Notes under the pieces: generated by a model
What the model saw: the letters and a program-made list of their open reading frames with translations, nothing else
Told to the model about the DNA's origin: nothing
The model's database searches: none
Translations under genes and position numbers: made by a program
Assembly: GCA_024500155.1 (NCBI GenBank)
Contig: CM044869.1
Coordinates: forward strand, 37,883,398 to 37,947,397
Length of the DNA: 64,000 nt
From: Chenopodium formosanum
Lineage: Eukaryota > Streptophyta > Magnoliopsida > Caryophyllales > Amaranthaceae
Reading direction: 5' to 3'
Shown: positions 21,915-34,849 of the stretch, piece after piece
Layout: each line of letters begins with the position of its first letter
Numbering within the stretch: position 1 is the first letter of the stretch

Positions 21915-24900
21915 CTACTCTACTGATCTAGTTTGAGACATGCAATTAGGTTGAGCTGCTGTGCTTGTTTGAGATGATAAAACATCCACCATCCTTTTGT
22001 GCTTCAGAGGCTTTGGTATTCCTCTAATTGTAGAAGTCATTGCAATTGACTGAGTTGGTGCAGATGTAGATGCTGTTGCAGCTTGTGAAGTAGATTTCTT
22101 CCTTTTAGAACCACCTATAGTTACTCCAGTATAACCAATATTGCCTTGAACAACCACTGAAGTGGCAGCACCAGATCTTGTAGTGGCAGCACCAACAGCA
22201 CTAGATCCATAGCCACCAGCAAAAGCTGACACACCACCAGCACTTGTTGAAGTAGCAGTAGTGTTAGGGGCTCTTGGTGGGTTCTTTCTAGGCCTACCAC
22301 CCTTGTCCAGTATAGTTGGTGGCTTGTGATGGTTCTTACAAGTGTTAGCATAGTGTCCTGCTTCACCACACTTGCTGTAATTATTTGCTCTTTTGTTTCT
22401 TTTGACAAGTTCTTTTTCCTGATCCTTACCCTTTTCTTTCACCCTATTTTTTTATTTAGGCCTCCCTGGCATTTTCCTAAAAGCAGGTGGCAAAGGTTGA
22501 GGCAAATCCACAGATGGCCATTGATGTTTGCCTGGCATAGGGTTGAAAGCAGGTGCATAAGTCCTAGCATAGGTTGCCACATGATAGGCAGGGTGCACAT
22601 AGTCCTCTATGTTTAATCTTTGTCTCCAAATGCATGCATAAGAATGATAGCAAGGAATACCCAATAGCTCCCACCTGTAACACCCACACCTTTTCTCAGC
22701 CAAATTCACAACATACGTTTCTCCTGTTGTCAAATGGTCAACCTCAAATTCTAACACATCTGCCTGAGTGACATCACAGTTGCTCACTTCCTCACTAGTT
22801 CTATCTAGCATTTTCATGACTGATGGCATTATATTTCCTTGAAAATTCTTTAACCCATCTCTTTTCACTGCACATCTCTTCATGACATACCTTCTTATCC
22901 ATTCAAGCATGGATAGAATTGGTTTTGATCTAGCTTCTCTAATGACACTATTCAAGCTTTCACAACAGTTATTTAACAACATTCCAGATTTTGACCTAGG
23001 ACTAAATGCATGCCTAGACCATGAACATGCTGGAATATCAGCCAAATACTTATAGGCATCAGGTGAGAGCAACTTTATTGATTCCATTTGACAGTCAAAG
23101 TGCCACTGAAAGAAGAAAAACAAAATGATATCACACACTAGACCTCAGCAATTACATATACAACAACTTTCTTACACATACTCACACTTAAATAAACAAG
23201 ACAGATCATGAAATGTAGGACAAAACAAAATACCTTGGTAGATGATCTTGCTGCCTTCCAGAAACATTCTTTGAACAACTCTCCAGGGAATTTCTTTTTA
23301 AAATTTGCCCATATGTGTCTGCAGCAGAATCTGATCTCTACATTAGGGACAACCTTGTTGAAAGCATCAGGTAACCCCTGCAGAGTAACAAAAAAATCAG
23401 AATTGTAAGCACATACTCAACTAAAAAAAAAGCAAAAATAACATAGTGAGTGTGTACCTTCTGTCTATCTGACATATAGGTTACAGCATCCTGAGCATCC
23501 CTCTCACTAACCCAGGTTAGGGAGTTTTTCACACTGTCCAAATCTTGAACAAGCAACTCCAAAAACCAAGCCTAAGTCTCAGCATTCTCAACTTCTACTA
23601 TGGCCCAGGCAACAGGAAAAATATTATTGTTGCCATCTTTGCCAATTGCTATGAGACAAATCCCAGGGTATGCCCCCCTTAAATGACACCCATCAACCCC
23701 TAAGATAGGCCTACAACCAGCCAAAAACCCCTCCTTGCATGGTTTAAGGCAAATGTAGATCCTTTGAAATATTGGGGGAGGGTTCTCAATATCCACCACC
23801 TTAACCACAGCAATACTTCCAGGATTATACATCCTTATTGCCTCAGCATAGTCCCAAACCCTCTTGTATTGATCAGCTGAGTCACCATGGATCATCTGCA
23901 TTGCTATCTGCTTGGCATAATAACACTTATAGTACCCAATCTCAACCCCAGTCACTCTCTTGGCTCTCTTCATAAACTTAGAAAGTTTCCAGCTACGTGA
24001 ATCTCTCCATTCATCAAGAAACCTTTCAGCAAGGTACTCTGAGGTTACCTTGTTGTTTTGGTGCTGCCTACCATACACATGTTCTAAGTTTAGGCTCTTC
24101 ACTTGAAAAGTTTCCTCCCCTTTCAGCTTCCTAGCTAACACTTTGAATCTACACTTTCTTACAGCCTCACAGGTGCATTTCACAAACCTTGACCTCTTCC
24201 ATTCACACTCACATCTATTCACACAGTACACAACAACCCTCTTTGATCCATTATGCAAAAAGTAATAGTTGTACTGATTTTCAATTGCATGATACCTAAC
24301 TGCTTTCCTAAACACATACACTGAAGGAAACTTCAACCCTAGCACTAATTTAATCTGACCTTTGAAGTCAACACTTGGATTGAAAATAGGGTAGTGTATG
24401 CCCTGCTCATCATCAGACCCTTCCAGCTCCCTGATCTCCTCATCAGAATCATTTAAGTCCTCATCCCTACCTACCAAGATGTCCTCTGCAACATCAAATC
24501 CTGTATCTGTCTCACTGAGCTGTAATTGCCTTTCACTACCTGATCTTCTATGCCCAATTTCAATCCCTAAGCTCTTGTTAACCAACTCAGTTATGCCCTC
24601 ATCAACATGCTCAGCTAAAAGGTCATCATCACTGTCATCCTCAAAATCTTCCTCACTTAAGATCACATCACTGTCATCATCATCAGTGTCATCAGTCACA
24701 CTGCCTTCTTCAACTCTCACACTAAGTGAAGCTTCTTTCCATTTTTTAGATCTACAAGTGGTTTTAGATCTTAAACGTTTACTGGATGAGCTAGGTGTGT
24801 TTTTTTGAGACCTTTTTGTAAGGGAAATGGTAGAAAGAGGCAGTTTAGATAAGGCTTGGTGGTTATCTTGTTGTTCAGATCTAGGGTTTTCTTGTTGAGC

Positions 24901-25377
24901 ATCAAGTTGTGGACCCTCCATGTCTGGTGAGTCACTACTATTATGCATGGTATTCACATAATCCCCACTTTCCAACTCACCATCACTTTTCATTTCATCA
25001 TCAACCTCATCATTACCATCAGCTCCTACATCATCAACAACCTTAGGTGTGGTACAGTGAGTGACATATAGGTTGTACCATCCATCTGACTCAGGAAATT
25101 CTAAGAACTCAGGAATATCTGAGTCATTTTTGATCTCTTTTCTCCCATTATTAAGTGTACACCCCCTCTTCCTAAACCAGATCTGCCCCACACTTTCATA
25201 CTTTAATTCTTTTGTTATCCAATAAACAAATTCAAAGTAGCAGACTTCAGGTACATTAGGATGCAAACTCAAGCCATAAAAATTCTGATCCCCAGGCTCA
25301 TAGGTGGTCTTTTTACTTTTTTTCTTAGTAACAAACACCCCACCATAATACAATCTTATATTAATTTGGCCTTCCAT
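21915..25377 (-). pseudogene. mudrA: MuDRA-type transposase, nearly complete, two in-frame stops
   Basis: Exons 23458-25377, 23234-23377 and 21915-23105 (GT-AG introns, phases fit). Order: N-terminal plant-MULE domain (MEGQINIRLYYGGVFV to about residue 110), acidic Ser/Asp-rich linker, MuDR N-terminal Cys-rich region (CVNRCECEWKRSRFVKCTC), transposase core, SWIM zinc finger (CGCYRWELLGIPCYH), basic tail with a CCHC knuckle, and a Gly/Ala/Thr-rich C-terminus with an AT-hook-like GGRPRK. The catalytic residues are visible: Asp in LGVDGCHLRG, Asp in MSDRQKG, Glu in CCESLN; the RHI(W)ANFKKK motif follows the second Asp. Damage: TAG before AWFLELL (about 23569-23571), TAA after GRPK (about 22449), and the knuckle reads YSKCGEAGH, so its first Cys is Tyr. 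Otherwise full length, so inactivation looks recent. Confidence 0.92.
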
Positions 25378-26381
25378 TAATTTATACCAAGGATAAAATG
25401 TATTATCTCTACCATTAAACCTGTTGCAATTAAAGAAATAAACCTAATTTCAAATTGATTTCAACTAAAACAATATATTATTATCACAATTAAGCCAGAT
25501 TCCTAACAATATATTATTATCACAATCAAGCCAAATCCACTAATTAAGATAAATATAATAATCATTCACATTCCCCAAACTCATAACACAATATATAATT
25601 CGCACAAAAAAACCTTATCTAACAACATGCATAAATTCACCCAATTGAAAATGGTCATACCTAGGTTTTTGAATAATTCGCCACTTGGTCCCCTCACCAA
25701 TTCCAAGCTTGCGTTTACTAAAGTCTTTAGCCATTGAAAACACAGAAAAGGACAATTTTTTGTCAGAATTTGCCAGAAATTGAAGAAGATGAACAGTAAC
25801 AACCATGTACTTGAAAATGAAATAACAAAGCAATTACTTACCGCTTTAAGTAATTTTTTGGGATGAAATTCAATTCGCACTCAGAACGCCATTAATTTAG
25901 CTTTAGAATTTCTGCAATGTAGTCTAATCAGTGTGGTTGTTTTTAATGAAGGGAGAGAGAAAGCAAATTTAGTCTACAGTGAGTTTTTGTGAAAGAGAAG
26001 AGGGAAAATTAGGGAAAAAAGGGGGAAAAAGGAAGATTAATAGTCACGTGACAAGTACGTGACTTGGTCAACGCCGGGAAATTAAGGTCAACTCTCATAT
26101 TCCGACCAAGGGTAGTGTATTACAACAAAAAACCTTTTATAAGGTAGTTTTTTATAACAAATTTTTCAAAAGGTAGTTTCTCGCAAAAAAAATTGCTTTA
26201 AAAGGTAGTTTCTGACAAAATGTCCATAATTATATTTTTTATAAAAGATACAGAATTTTAGTTGAAATAAAACAAGTGTTTTAAAAAAGATTTAATCTGA
26301 TTTTAATAATAAAGTACATAATCTAATTATTCAATTATATTGGAAAAAAGACTCCGTACAACAAAAATTATCCAGCAGCAC

Positions 26382-26440
26382 CATCGCGTTGCGACAGGTC
26401 CATCGCACCGCGACAGCTCCATCGCGTCGCGATGGGTGCA
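26382..26440. repeat. GC-rich palindromic array in LTR A, just upstream of its TATA box
   Basis: Three variants of CCATCGCGxxGCGACAG/GCGATGG in 59 bases, in otherwise AT-rich LTR sequence, ending about 55 bases before the TATA box at 26494. Confidence 0.8.
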
Positions 26441-26493
26441 GTTTTGCTTCGATTGGAATTCGATTATCTCTGATTGTTTCCGGATGTCTTTCT

Positions 26494-26503
26494 CTATAAA
26501 TAG
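26494..26503 (+). promoter_or_regulatory. TATA box of LTR A
   Basis: CTATAAATAG, matched at the same relative place on the minus strand of LTR B (27739-27748). Confidence 0.7.
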
Positions 26504-26618
26504 GATCGTATTTCCCCGTTTTCAATCACCAACAACAATCAACAATCATCTTTCTATTCTCTTCTCTCTCTCAAAGCTAGAAGCTTAGTCTTTCTCCCCC
26601 TTTCTAAGCCTTGCCTTT

Positions 26619-28487
26619 TGTAGGGAATATTTCAAGCATCCCACACTTGAGCCCCACTATGATCATACACTTAATCATGGTGGCGTCCAAAGGGAATGAA
26701 GCTAGAGTAAAAGAGTCTCCAACAAGTTTTAGGAACTTGTAAACCGTTCATAGGATGAAAGTTACACCCCTTCACGATCCATGAGATCGCTAACTCCATA
26801 GGTCTGGAACCATGACTGGATATTCGGGGATGAAGGTACAAATCCAACCTAAAAGAGATTGAACCTACCCTAAAAATAGGCCTCTACTTTATTCTTCTCA
26901 TATTCATGTTCGCTTTCTGACTATCATACAATCAATACGTTAACCCTAAACCTGTTTAATCTATGTTGGTTGAATATAATGCACAAACAAAACTATTATT
27001 GGCGATCACTTGAATTATAATCATATTAGCATAAACAAGATTATTAATTATCTTATTAAACGTGATTACAAGTACAAATTCCCTTTAAACCTGCAAGAGA
27101 GGCGTGATCAAGCAATAACAACAATAATATCAAACAACATATAAATAATCATCATCATCATAATAATCTTAATCTCATCAAAGCATGATAATAATAGCAA
27201 GATCCTAGGCATGATACTAACAAGATTAATAACAAATCCTAGCATGATACTATCATGATATTAGAAAGAATAGGAAGCATCATAGAAACATACACGATAT
27301 TAAAAATCTTAGTTATTACCCTAAACATGATACTAGGAAGCAATAAAACATCCTAACATGATACTAGGAATCAAAAATAATCTAAGCATGATTTCTATAT
27401 CAAAATATCAATTAAATTACTTACTTGGATGCCTCGTATCTCTTTCTAATAACAAAATACACACGTTAGTAACTTCAAGGAAAATATTAAAATAAAAAAT
27501 TAAATCAAATAATCGAAATAGGAATTTGGGACCAAACCCTCAGAAATTACAACCTTTCACATCTAGGGCGAAGGCAACTTCGAACTTGGCTAGGTGTGTC
27601 TAGAACTAATGAATGTGGAATTTTGTATGAGGTAAGGTTTAGAAAAAGAAGAGAGAGAGAAAGCTTCTAGCTTTTAGAGAGAGAAAGAATAGAGAGAGAT
27701 GATAATTGTGAATGAATGAAAACGGGGAGATACAACCCCTATTTATAGAAAAAATAGTCCGGAAACAAATCAAGTCCTATTCGGAATAAAATACCTTCTG
27801 ACGCCAATGACAAGAGTTAGCGCCAGACGACAGGCTTAGCGCTAGGTGACAATTGTTAACGCAAGGCGACAGGCTTGTCGTCTTGCGCTGAGTTAGAAAT
27901 AAAATGCGCTTTGCACGGGGAATCCTCTTCTTAATATAATTAATCAGCAAATTCCGCGTTCATCAAATTAAAATCGGGTTTATCATAAAACACTTATTTT
28001 ATTCAAAATAAAACTCTTTAAATTAATAATTATCAATCCTAATTCCATTAGAATTTAAAAGAACCTTCTAGATATTCCAGAAGATTAAAATCAATCCTAA
28101 CAACTTTTAGAAATAATAATTAATAGGCTCTCCTCTAGATCATCGAGCCGCATTAAAATTCATTTTGAGCCCAATTTAGTATTTTGGCCATAACTTCCTC
28201 ATTATTCATCGGAATTGGGCTTATAATATATCGTTGGAAAGCTCCTTTCGAGCCCGACCCAACTACACTATTATTGGACCCTTATCATGGACCAAACTAA
28301 ATTGGACTGGCTATTTTCATAAATAGAGAAAGAAAAGAAATGTTTTCAAAAACAGAAAGAAAGATATTTTGATAAAAACAACCGCATCACTAGACTTTTC
28401 ACACTTTCACTTCGTTCGATAATCAAATGACAAGAAAGGTATTCATCACCGGGTTTGGTTTTGGGGAGACACATTTGGGTGTCTACA
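26619..28487 (-). repeat. Solo LTR 'B', same family as A, inserted in inverted orientation inside A
   Basis: Read on the minus strand it runs TGTAGACACCCAAATG to ATATTCCCTACA, 1869 bases, with perfect 5-bp duplication CCTTT at 26614-26618 and 28488-28492. TATA box (CTATAAATAG, minus) at 27739-27748. A palindromic GC-richer block at about 27795-27890 lies upstream of it. No internal domain is attached, so it is a solo LTR left by LTR-LTR recombination. Confidence 0.88.
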
Positions 28488-30136
28488 CCTTTTCAAATAC
28501 AACATACGTCCATCACGAGACTTATACACATCTAGCCAAGCTCGAGGTTGCCTTCGCCCTAGACGTGAAAGGTTGATAATTTTTGAGGGTTTGATCCGAA
28601 ATCCCTATTTCAATTATTTAAATTAATTGTTTGATTTAATATTTTCATTAAAGTTACTAACGTGTGTATTGTTTTGAGAGAAAGAGATACGAGGCAACAA
28701 AGTGAGTAATTTCATTGCTACATCTTTAAAAAGCATGCTTAGATTTTATTAATTCCTAGTATCATGTTAGGATGTCTTTTATTACTTTCTAGTATCATGC
28801 TTAAGTTGATTCCTATTTCTTAATATCATGTATGTCTCTAGTATCATGTTAGGGTTAAAGCTTTGATCTTTATTGCTTAGTGACATGCTAAGATTTGTTA
28901 TTAATCATCTTAGTATCAAACCTAGGATCTTGCTAATATTATTATGCTTTGATGAGATTGAGATTATTGTGATGATGATGATTGTTGCATCAATATTATT
29001 ATGTTGCTTGATTTATTATTATTATTGCTTGATCACACCCTCTCTTGCAGGTTTAAAGGGAATTTGTACTTAAAATCACGCTTAATAAGATAATTAATAA
29101 TTTTATTTAAGCTAATGATTTTAATTCAAGTGATCGCCAATAATAGTTTTATTTGTGCATTAATATTCAACCAACATAGATGAAACAGGTTTAGGGTTAA
29201 TATATTAATTGTATGTTAGTCAGAAAGCGCACATGAATATGAGAAGAATAAAGTAGAGGCCTATTTTTAGGGCAGGTTCAATCTCTTTTAGGTTGGATTT
29301 GTACCTTCATCCCCGAATATCTAGTCATGGTTCAGGTGCACTATGGAGTTAGCGATCTCATGGATCGTGAAGGGGTGTAACCTTCACCTTGTGAACGGTT
29401 TACAAGTTCCTAAAATTTATTAGCAACTCTTTTGCTCTAGATTCATTCCCTTCGGACGCCACCATGCTTAAGTGTATGATCACAGTGGGGCTCAAGTGGA
29501 GTCGCCAAAAACTGTATATATATCATTTTAGTTGCTATTATCATAATAACAAGAGTTGATTTGAAAGTATATATATCAGGAAGTATAAAACCATAGAGTA
29601 TAAATCGAGAAAGTATGATTCATTTTTATTTTGAATTGCATGCAAATTAAAATGACAAAAACTACTAAGAAAAATGTTGCAAAAAAACAACCAACAAAAC
29701 CTAATGCAGCAAAGAAACTCAAAAGGAATCTCCAGCAGCAAAGAAAGCTTTTGCAGCACAGAAGATATCTCCAAAGAAACCTGCAAATTCTAAGAAATCT
29801 CCAATTAAAGGTATAAAATCTTGAAGTAAAATATTAATTTTATAAAGTAAATAGAAATAGTAATAAAATAAACCATTTGTCTTTATAAGTCTATGATATC
29901 AATATAAATATTATGATGCATACTATTACATGATTGATCATAAAAGTAAATGATAAGTTTAATAGAGTAAATAAAAAAGCTTTTAAAGTAAATATATATG
30001 TTTTTAAAGTTATTTAACATGTTTTAAATTTATATACTCCTTATATTAACATAAACTCATTGTTAAACTTAACTGTATTAGGTGCTAATTTTCAAAGGAT
30101 TTCAAAAAAGCAAATACTGATAAAGAGAAGGCTTAA

Positions 30137-31031
30137 GAGCACACACATTGGGGAGGATATATCATCCTCCCTTTACTCTCTCTCCTCCAGAGTAGTATCC
30201 TTCTTGATGTAAAAACAAGAGAGGATACTACTTTAAAGAGGAATGCAATATATCCTCTTCGGAGACAGAATATTAACTATTTGGAAGAGGATATGTCAGT
30301 GGATCAAAACTCATCATTTCATATATTTTTTTGCCTTTCTATTCACTGAAACGATGAGTTTTGTAGAAAAAAAACAAAAACATAACAAGCCACTTGATGC
30401 AAAGGTCCCACACAAGCATGCATCTATATTTTTACTGTCATTGTTTTTCTTTTTCATTTTTTTTATCAATATTGTCATTGTTTTTTAATTATTGTCAGTA
30501 TATTGTTCTAATTAACAACAATTGATATAATTCGTTTTTGTTATTGTCAACGTTAGAATTTGTTAGTGTAATTGTTAGTTAATTATTATCAATGTTATAT
30601 TTTTTTTTGGTGAATTAGGTTATTGTCAACAACATTACTAATTATCTTTGTGTTGATCGGTTATTCAATGCAAACTTTATCTTTATAATATAATTTATTT
30701 AAAGGTTGCAACTCGATTTATTTTACCAATATTAATAAAAACAAAAGCAATTAATTAGGCTAATTTATTTTTTAATCACTTGAAATTATAATTGTTCCAA
30801 AATTAAATGTTTTGTTAAAGAAAGATAATATGTGGTGGGGTATATAAAGTATGAATGAGGAAGGGAAAAAGGATCCTCTTTGATGTGTGGAAAAATAAAA
30901 AAATAGAAAGAGGAAGAGGAAGGAGATAGTGGGAAATGATGTGGAAGAAAGAAAAAATGATGTGTTAAAAGGAGAAAAGGAGAGAGAGAGTAGAAGAGAG
31001 GACATAAGTATCCTCTCCAATAATCTTGCTC
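30137..31031. mobile_element. PIF/Harbinger-type MITE (895 bp)
   Basis: Ends GAGCACACACATTGGGGAGG and, inverted, GAGCAAGATTATTGGAGAGG, flanked by the 3-bp duplication TAA at 30134-30136 and 31032-31034 (TTA/TAA is the Harbinger target). AT-rich interior, no transposase. It directly adjoins a LINE fragment on its right. Confidence 0.75.
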
Positions 31032-31035
31032 TAAG

Positions 31036-31855
31036 GAACACCACTTCTCTTGAGGAATGAATCCGAAGCAATATTCTGCTATTTTATAGTCAGGATGGAA
31101 TCCGAAGTAATCGTATTCAGGCCTTCGTGGCCACTTTGTGGGCTATATGGATTACTCAGAATAAGCGTGTCTTTCAAGGTGAAAATGGGTATTTGGGATG
31201 TTACTTTGGTAATCTGAAGGAAGCCTTCCTCCTTTTACATGACTTCACAAAGCCGACTACTAGAATAGAGGAAGTAACTCCTCTCGTAGATCTCTCTAAT
31301 CAGCCCCCGCCGGGTTTTTACAGGTTTCTTTGGGACAAACTAATCATGTCCTACTTTTCAACGACTCTTTAGCTCTTGGTACGATTCGAGTTGATGGTTC
31401 ATGGCATAAGACTAGTAAATAGTACGGGGTAGGGTGGACGATAGAGATGCATAACACAGGTGAATTGGAGGCCAGAGGGTTCTCTGGAATTGCGGCCTCA
31501 GCTCTATAGTCAGAGTTTTGGGCTTGTATTTATGCTTTGCGTTGGGCCCGAGATAATGGTTACAGGTCAATTAAGATTCTAACTAACTGTGCCTCGCTTG
31601 TTACGATGCTTCAGAGCAAAGAATCCTTGGATATTCACCTTTATTGGACTTGGAAGGAGATTATTAAAATCGGAAGTACCTTCCAGCATTGCATCATCCT
31701 CAAGGTTGACAGAGCATAATTCAACCTCTCTCACCTCATAGCTAACCGATGCCGGACTACTTTAAATAGCTTTTCTAATTCTGCTGTTTTTGATGTGTTT
31801 TAATCTAGTAGTTGTTTTCCTTTTACTTTCTTTCTCTTGTTGTCAAAAAAAAAAG
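31036..31855 (+). mobile_element. LINE 3'-end fragment (RNase H domain and poly-A)
   Basis: Plus-strand frames give FVATLWAIWITQNKRVFQGE (about 31121-31180), then an RNase H-like domain: IRVDGSWHKTSK (about 31387-31420), SEFWACIYALRWARDNGY (about 31510-31560), IKILTNCASLVTMLQS. A T-rich 3' UTR and A-run at about 31845-31855 follow. Stops interrupt it (for example after TSK). 5' truncated. Not the same subfamily as the LINE at 1.9-5.1 kb by eye. Confidence 0.8.
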
Positions 31856-34849
31856 TTAGATTGATATGTTGTAAATTAGGTTGTTTTTTCTTGAATATTT
31901 TAATTTTAAAAGTAAATGTTTTAATATCATCTAGTTTAACAAATTATAGGAACCAAAAAAAGAACAAAAGCTGAAGTTAAAGATAGCAATTATGAACCAG
32001 AAGAAGATAAGAATGACGAATTTGATGGATCATCAGAAGAAGATAGAAAAAATACAAAAGCTCATTTAAAGAAGAAAATGAAGTTTGACAGTTCAGATAA
32101 GGAGGTGCAAGACGTTATAGTGGTTAAAGAAGTAAGTGACGATGATGATGGTAATCTGGACATAAAAAAAACACACTGCAAACCAAATGCAGTATTTGAT
32201 ATGATCAAGGATTTCAATGAGAGATAGAGATTAAATGTCATAAGTGTTGGATTTAGAGGCTTGCTTGAACTGAACTGACAGAAGTTTCAACAAAGATGCT
32301 TCCATGACTTTGTCATCATTTCAATGGAAACAATTGTATGTTCAAGATGGACATGATGAAGGAGTTCTCTGTAAGTTCCTATGATGTTCAAGATATTTTC
32401 TTGCTTCCAAGTGTAACAGAGAACAAGTTGACTTATTAGTTAAGGAAGCAACCTATAGCAAACATGGTGATTCAAAAGGAATGGAAGAAGAAGCTAGGAA
32501 TTCCAGAAAGCGTTGACATCTTTGTGAATAATTTGGAGAACAAAACAAAGACTCTAAAGGAAGGAGGGGATAATTTTAAAAGATTCTTTGTGATGTATGT
32601 TTACAGCACATTCTTAGCCCCTATTGCAAACAGAGTGATAGATTACAAGATAATCAGCTATGCACACAATGCAACCTGGATTGGTATGGTTATGTACTCA
32701 ATAACTTGTGTAAAGCAGTGGGGAGCTTCAAGAACAACAAGCATAAGGAATCAAGAACAGGAATCAATGGATGTGTCCTGATTCTCTAGATTGTGTACTT
32801 TCATCACCTTTCATTTAGAGGGCAGCCTGAACCTACAACATTGCCCTTGATCAAACATTGGACAGATGAGAAAGTAAGAGAAAGAATTGCAAGTGACGCA
32901 AAAGCATCATTTGGTCAAGGAGAAATCTAGAAAGATGTGTATCCGTTTGTAGAAAAGGAGGTCAACAAGCATACTTAGGTGATGTTATAGAGACTACATA
33001 TAGGAATTTTGCTGACAGAGAGAGAAGATTAATCTCTTTTAACCTTCTAGATGGTCTTATGACAGACAATGAGATACACGATGCTGCACATGATGTGAGT
33101 AATTTTTTCTAGCTTCAAAAGATTTCTTGTTTACTGATTTGTTAGGATTTTTTTTATATTTGCTCTGCTTCCAGTTGAGTAAATAATAAAAAAAAAAAGT
33201 AAATAAAATACACTGCAAAGTAAACAAATTAACTTTAAAAGTAAACAGTATTTTTTTATCAAAAATATTGTAAAAATAAATTTTTGTTATTTATTTGAAG
33301 GAAGTTAAAGAAGATCTGCTCTTATTGGCTGAGACTCAACAGCCTTTTCAATGTTGCATGCCGAGCGTATAACTTGCATAATAGATAGGATTAAAAACAA
33401 AAATTGAGTGTGTCTGCATCTCAACTATTTTATGAAACACAAAGGCTGATAGAAGACCCTAGAGTGCAAAGGGATATTGATGAAATAGTGAAAATTTACG
33501 ATGATATGAGAGATGTATCTAATGTGTTTTGATCAATAGGGGAGGAGCAGCATAAAAATCTTGAAGCTAATGCAGATCATGATGGAGATAATCAAGATGG
33601 TGCAGATAATTTTGTACATGAGGCTATTAATCTGGATGATGAAAATGAAGAATCTGAAAATGAGAAAGAAAAGGAAGAGGACAAAAAGGAAGAATCTGAA
33701 AATGAGAAAGAAAAGGAAGAGGAAAAAAAGGAAAAATCTGAAAAAGAGGAAGAAGAGGACAAAAAGGAAGAGGATAAGGATAAAAACAAAGAGGAGAAGG
33801 AAGAAAACAAAGTGGAAAAAGACGAAGATGAGAAGGAAAAAGAGAAGGATGAAAAGGAACAAGAGAATGAAGCTGAAATCAGTGTAGCAGTTGATGCTAA
33901 TACTATAAACCAGGCATCAGAACATCCATTCAACTTTTTGAATGAATTTGCTTCAAAGATTAAGTGTTCTGTAGATTGTGGGAAAATAGGAACCGAAGTG
34001 GATTACGTATGCAAGTGCATGAGGAGCAACAAAAGTACAGTGCAAGAAATGCCAAAATTGCATCAACTGGTGGCTGACTATTGTTTTTTGAAAAATAAAT
34101 CAATGAAAAGGTAATATTATTCTTTGACTTTTAGCATTGTTTTATTTAATTTATTTCTAATTCCTTTTACTCTATAAATTTTAATAAATCAACTTGTTTT
34201 TGTTTAATTATATAGTGAACAACTTGTAGCAGTTGAAGCTCCAATTGTAATACCAAGGGATGATATGATAACTTTAACACCTACAATCCCAAATCAACTG
34301 ATAAATTCAAGCATTGTTCAAGCATGGTCATTTTTAATGAATAAATCAAGATTGACAGCTAGGCCATCATGTTTTTTCTTAGGAATTGACCACAATATAA
34401 GTAATTTTAAAATAAAGAATAGAATACATACAGATTATAGCTAAATACATAATGTGTTTTGTGTTTTCATGAATATGCAGAGGCCACTAGATATTTCTCT
34501 CACGTCTCAGAAAACATTTCAAGAGGCTAAAGATCGTTCTCCTAACTTAGTTTTAGCTAAATTAGACCAAGCTTGGTTTGATTGGATCGAATTGTGCAAT
34601 GCAAAACACTAATTTATGGAGGTTGATTTGGTACGTTTTCTGTAATGCAGTATAAATCTGATTTAAAAAAATAAAAAATAAAAATAAAAAAACTAAAAAT
34701 ATTATTTAAATCTCAGGTGTTTATCCCAATTCTGTTGAATATCCATTATAGTGTTATGTGGTGAACATGTTGAAAGGACGCATCCAGTACTTGGATAACA
34801 GAATTTATAAAACAAGTGAGATGGATTGCTATAAAAATGTTGCATCTAC

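Larger units (their letters stand above)
20720..26225 (-). mobile_element. Mutator-like element (MULE), 5.5 kb, two genes, perfect 9-bp TSD
   Basis: Ends GGACATTTTGTCAGAAAC and its inverse, with about 240-bp terminal inverted repeats (20720-20961 and about 25990-26225). They are flanked by the identical 9-bp duplication ATAATTATA at 20711-20719 and 26226-26234. Inside are a minus-strand mudrA-type transposase (21915-25377) and a convergent plus-strand GRF-zinc-finger gene (21180-21596). It inserted into solo LTR A. Near-identical TIRs and a perfect TSD suggest a fairly recent insertion, although the transposase frame has two stops. Confidence 0.95.
20258..29515 (+). repeat. Solo LTR 'A' (Ty3/gypsy-like), split by a Mutator element and by solo LTR B
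   Basis: LTR A is in three pieces: 20258-20719, 26226-26618 and 28488-about 29500. Removing the two insertions (each has perfect target duplications) restores one LTR beginning TGTAGACACC, with TATA box at 26494-26503. It is alignable along its whole length with LTR B in the opposite orientation. The 3' end is uncertain: homology to B stops at about 29498. The flanks GTATG (left) and GTATA (29513) would give a 4/5 match if the end is near 29512. No PBS or internal region is attached. Confidence 0.7.

Noticed and set aside
24398..24808. Plus-strand Ser-rich frame of 136 codons
   Set aside because: Antisense of the acidic Asp/Glu/Ser linker of the MULE transposase.
33533..33933. Overlapping long frames rich in Phe/Leu or Lys/Arg on both strands
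   Set aside because: They are other-frame readings of the Glu/Lys-rich GAA/GAAAAG repeat in the C48 pseudogene linker; only the plus frame continuing into ISVAVDANTINQASEHPFNF is meaningful.
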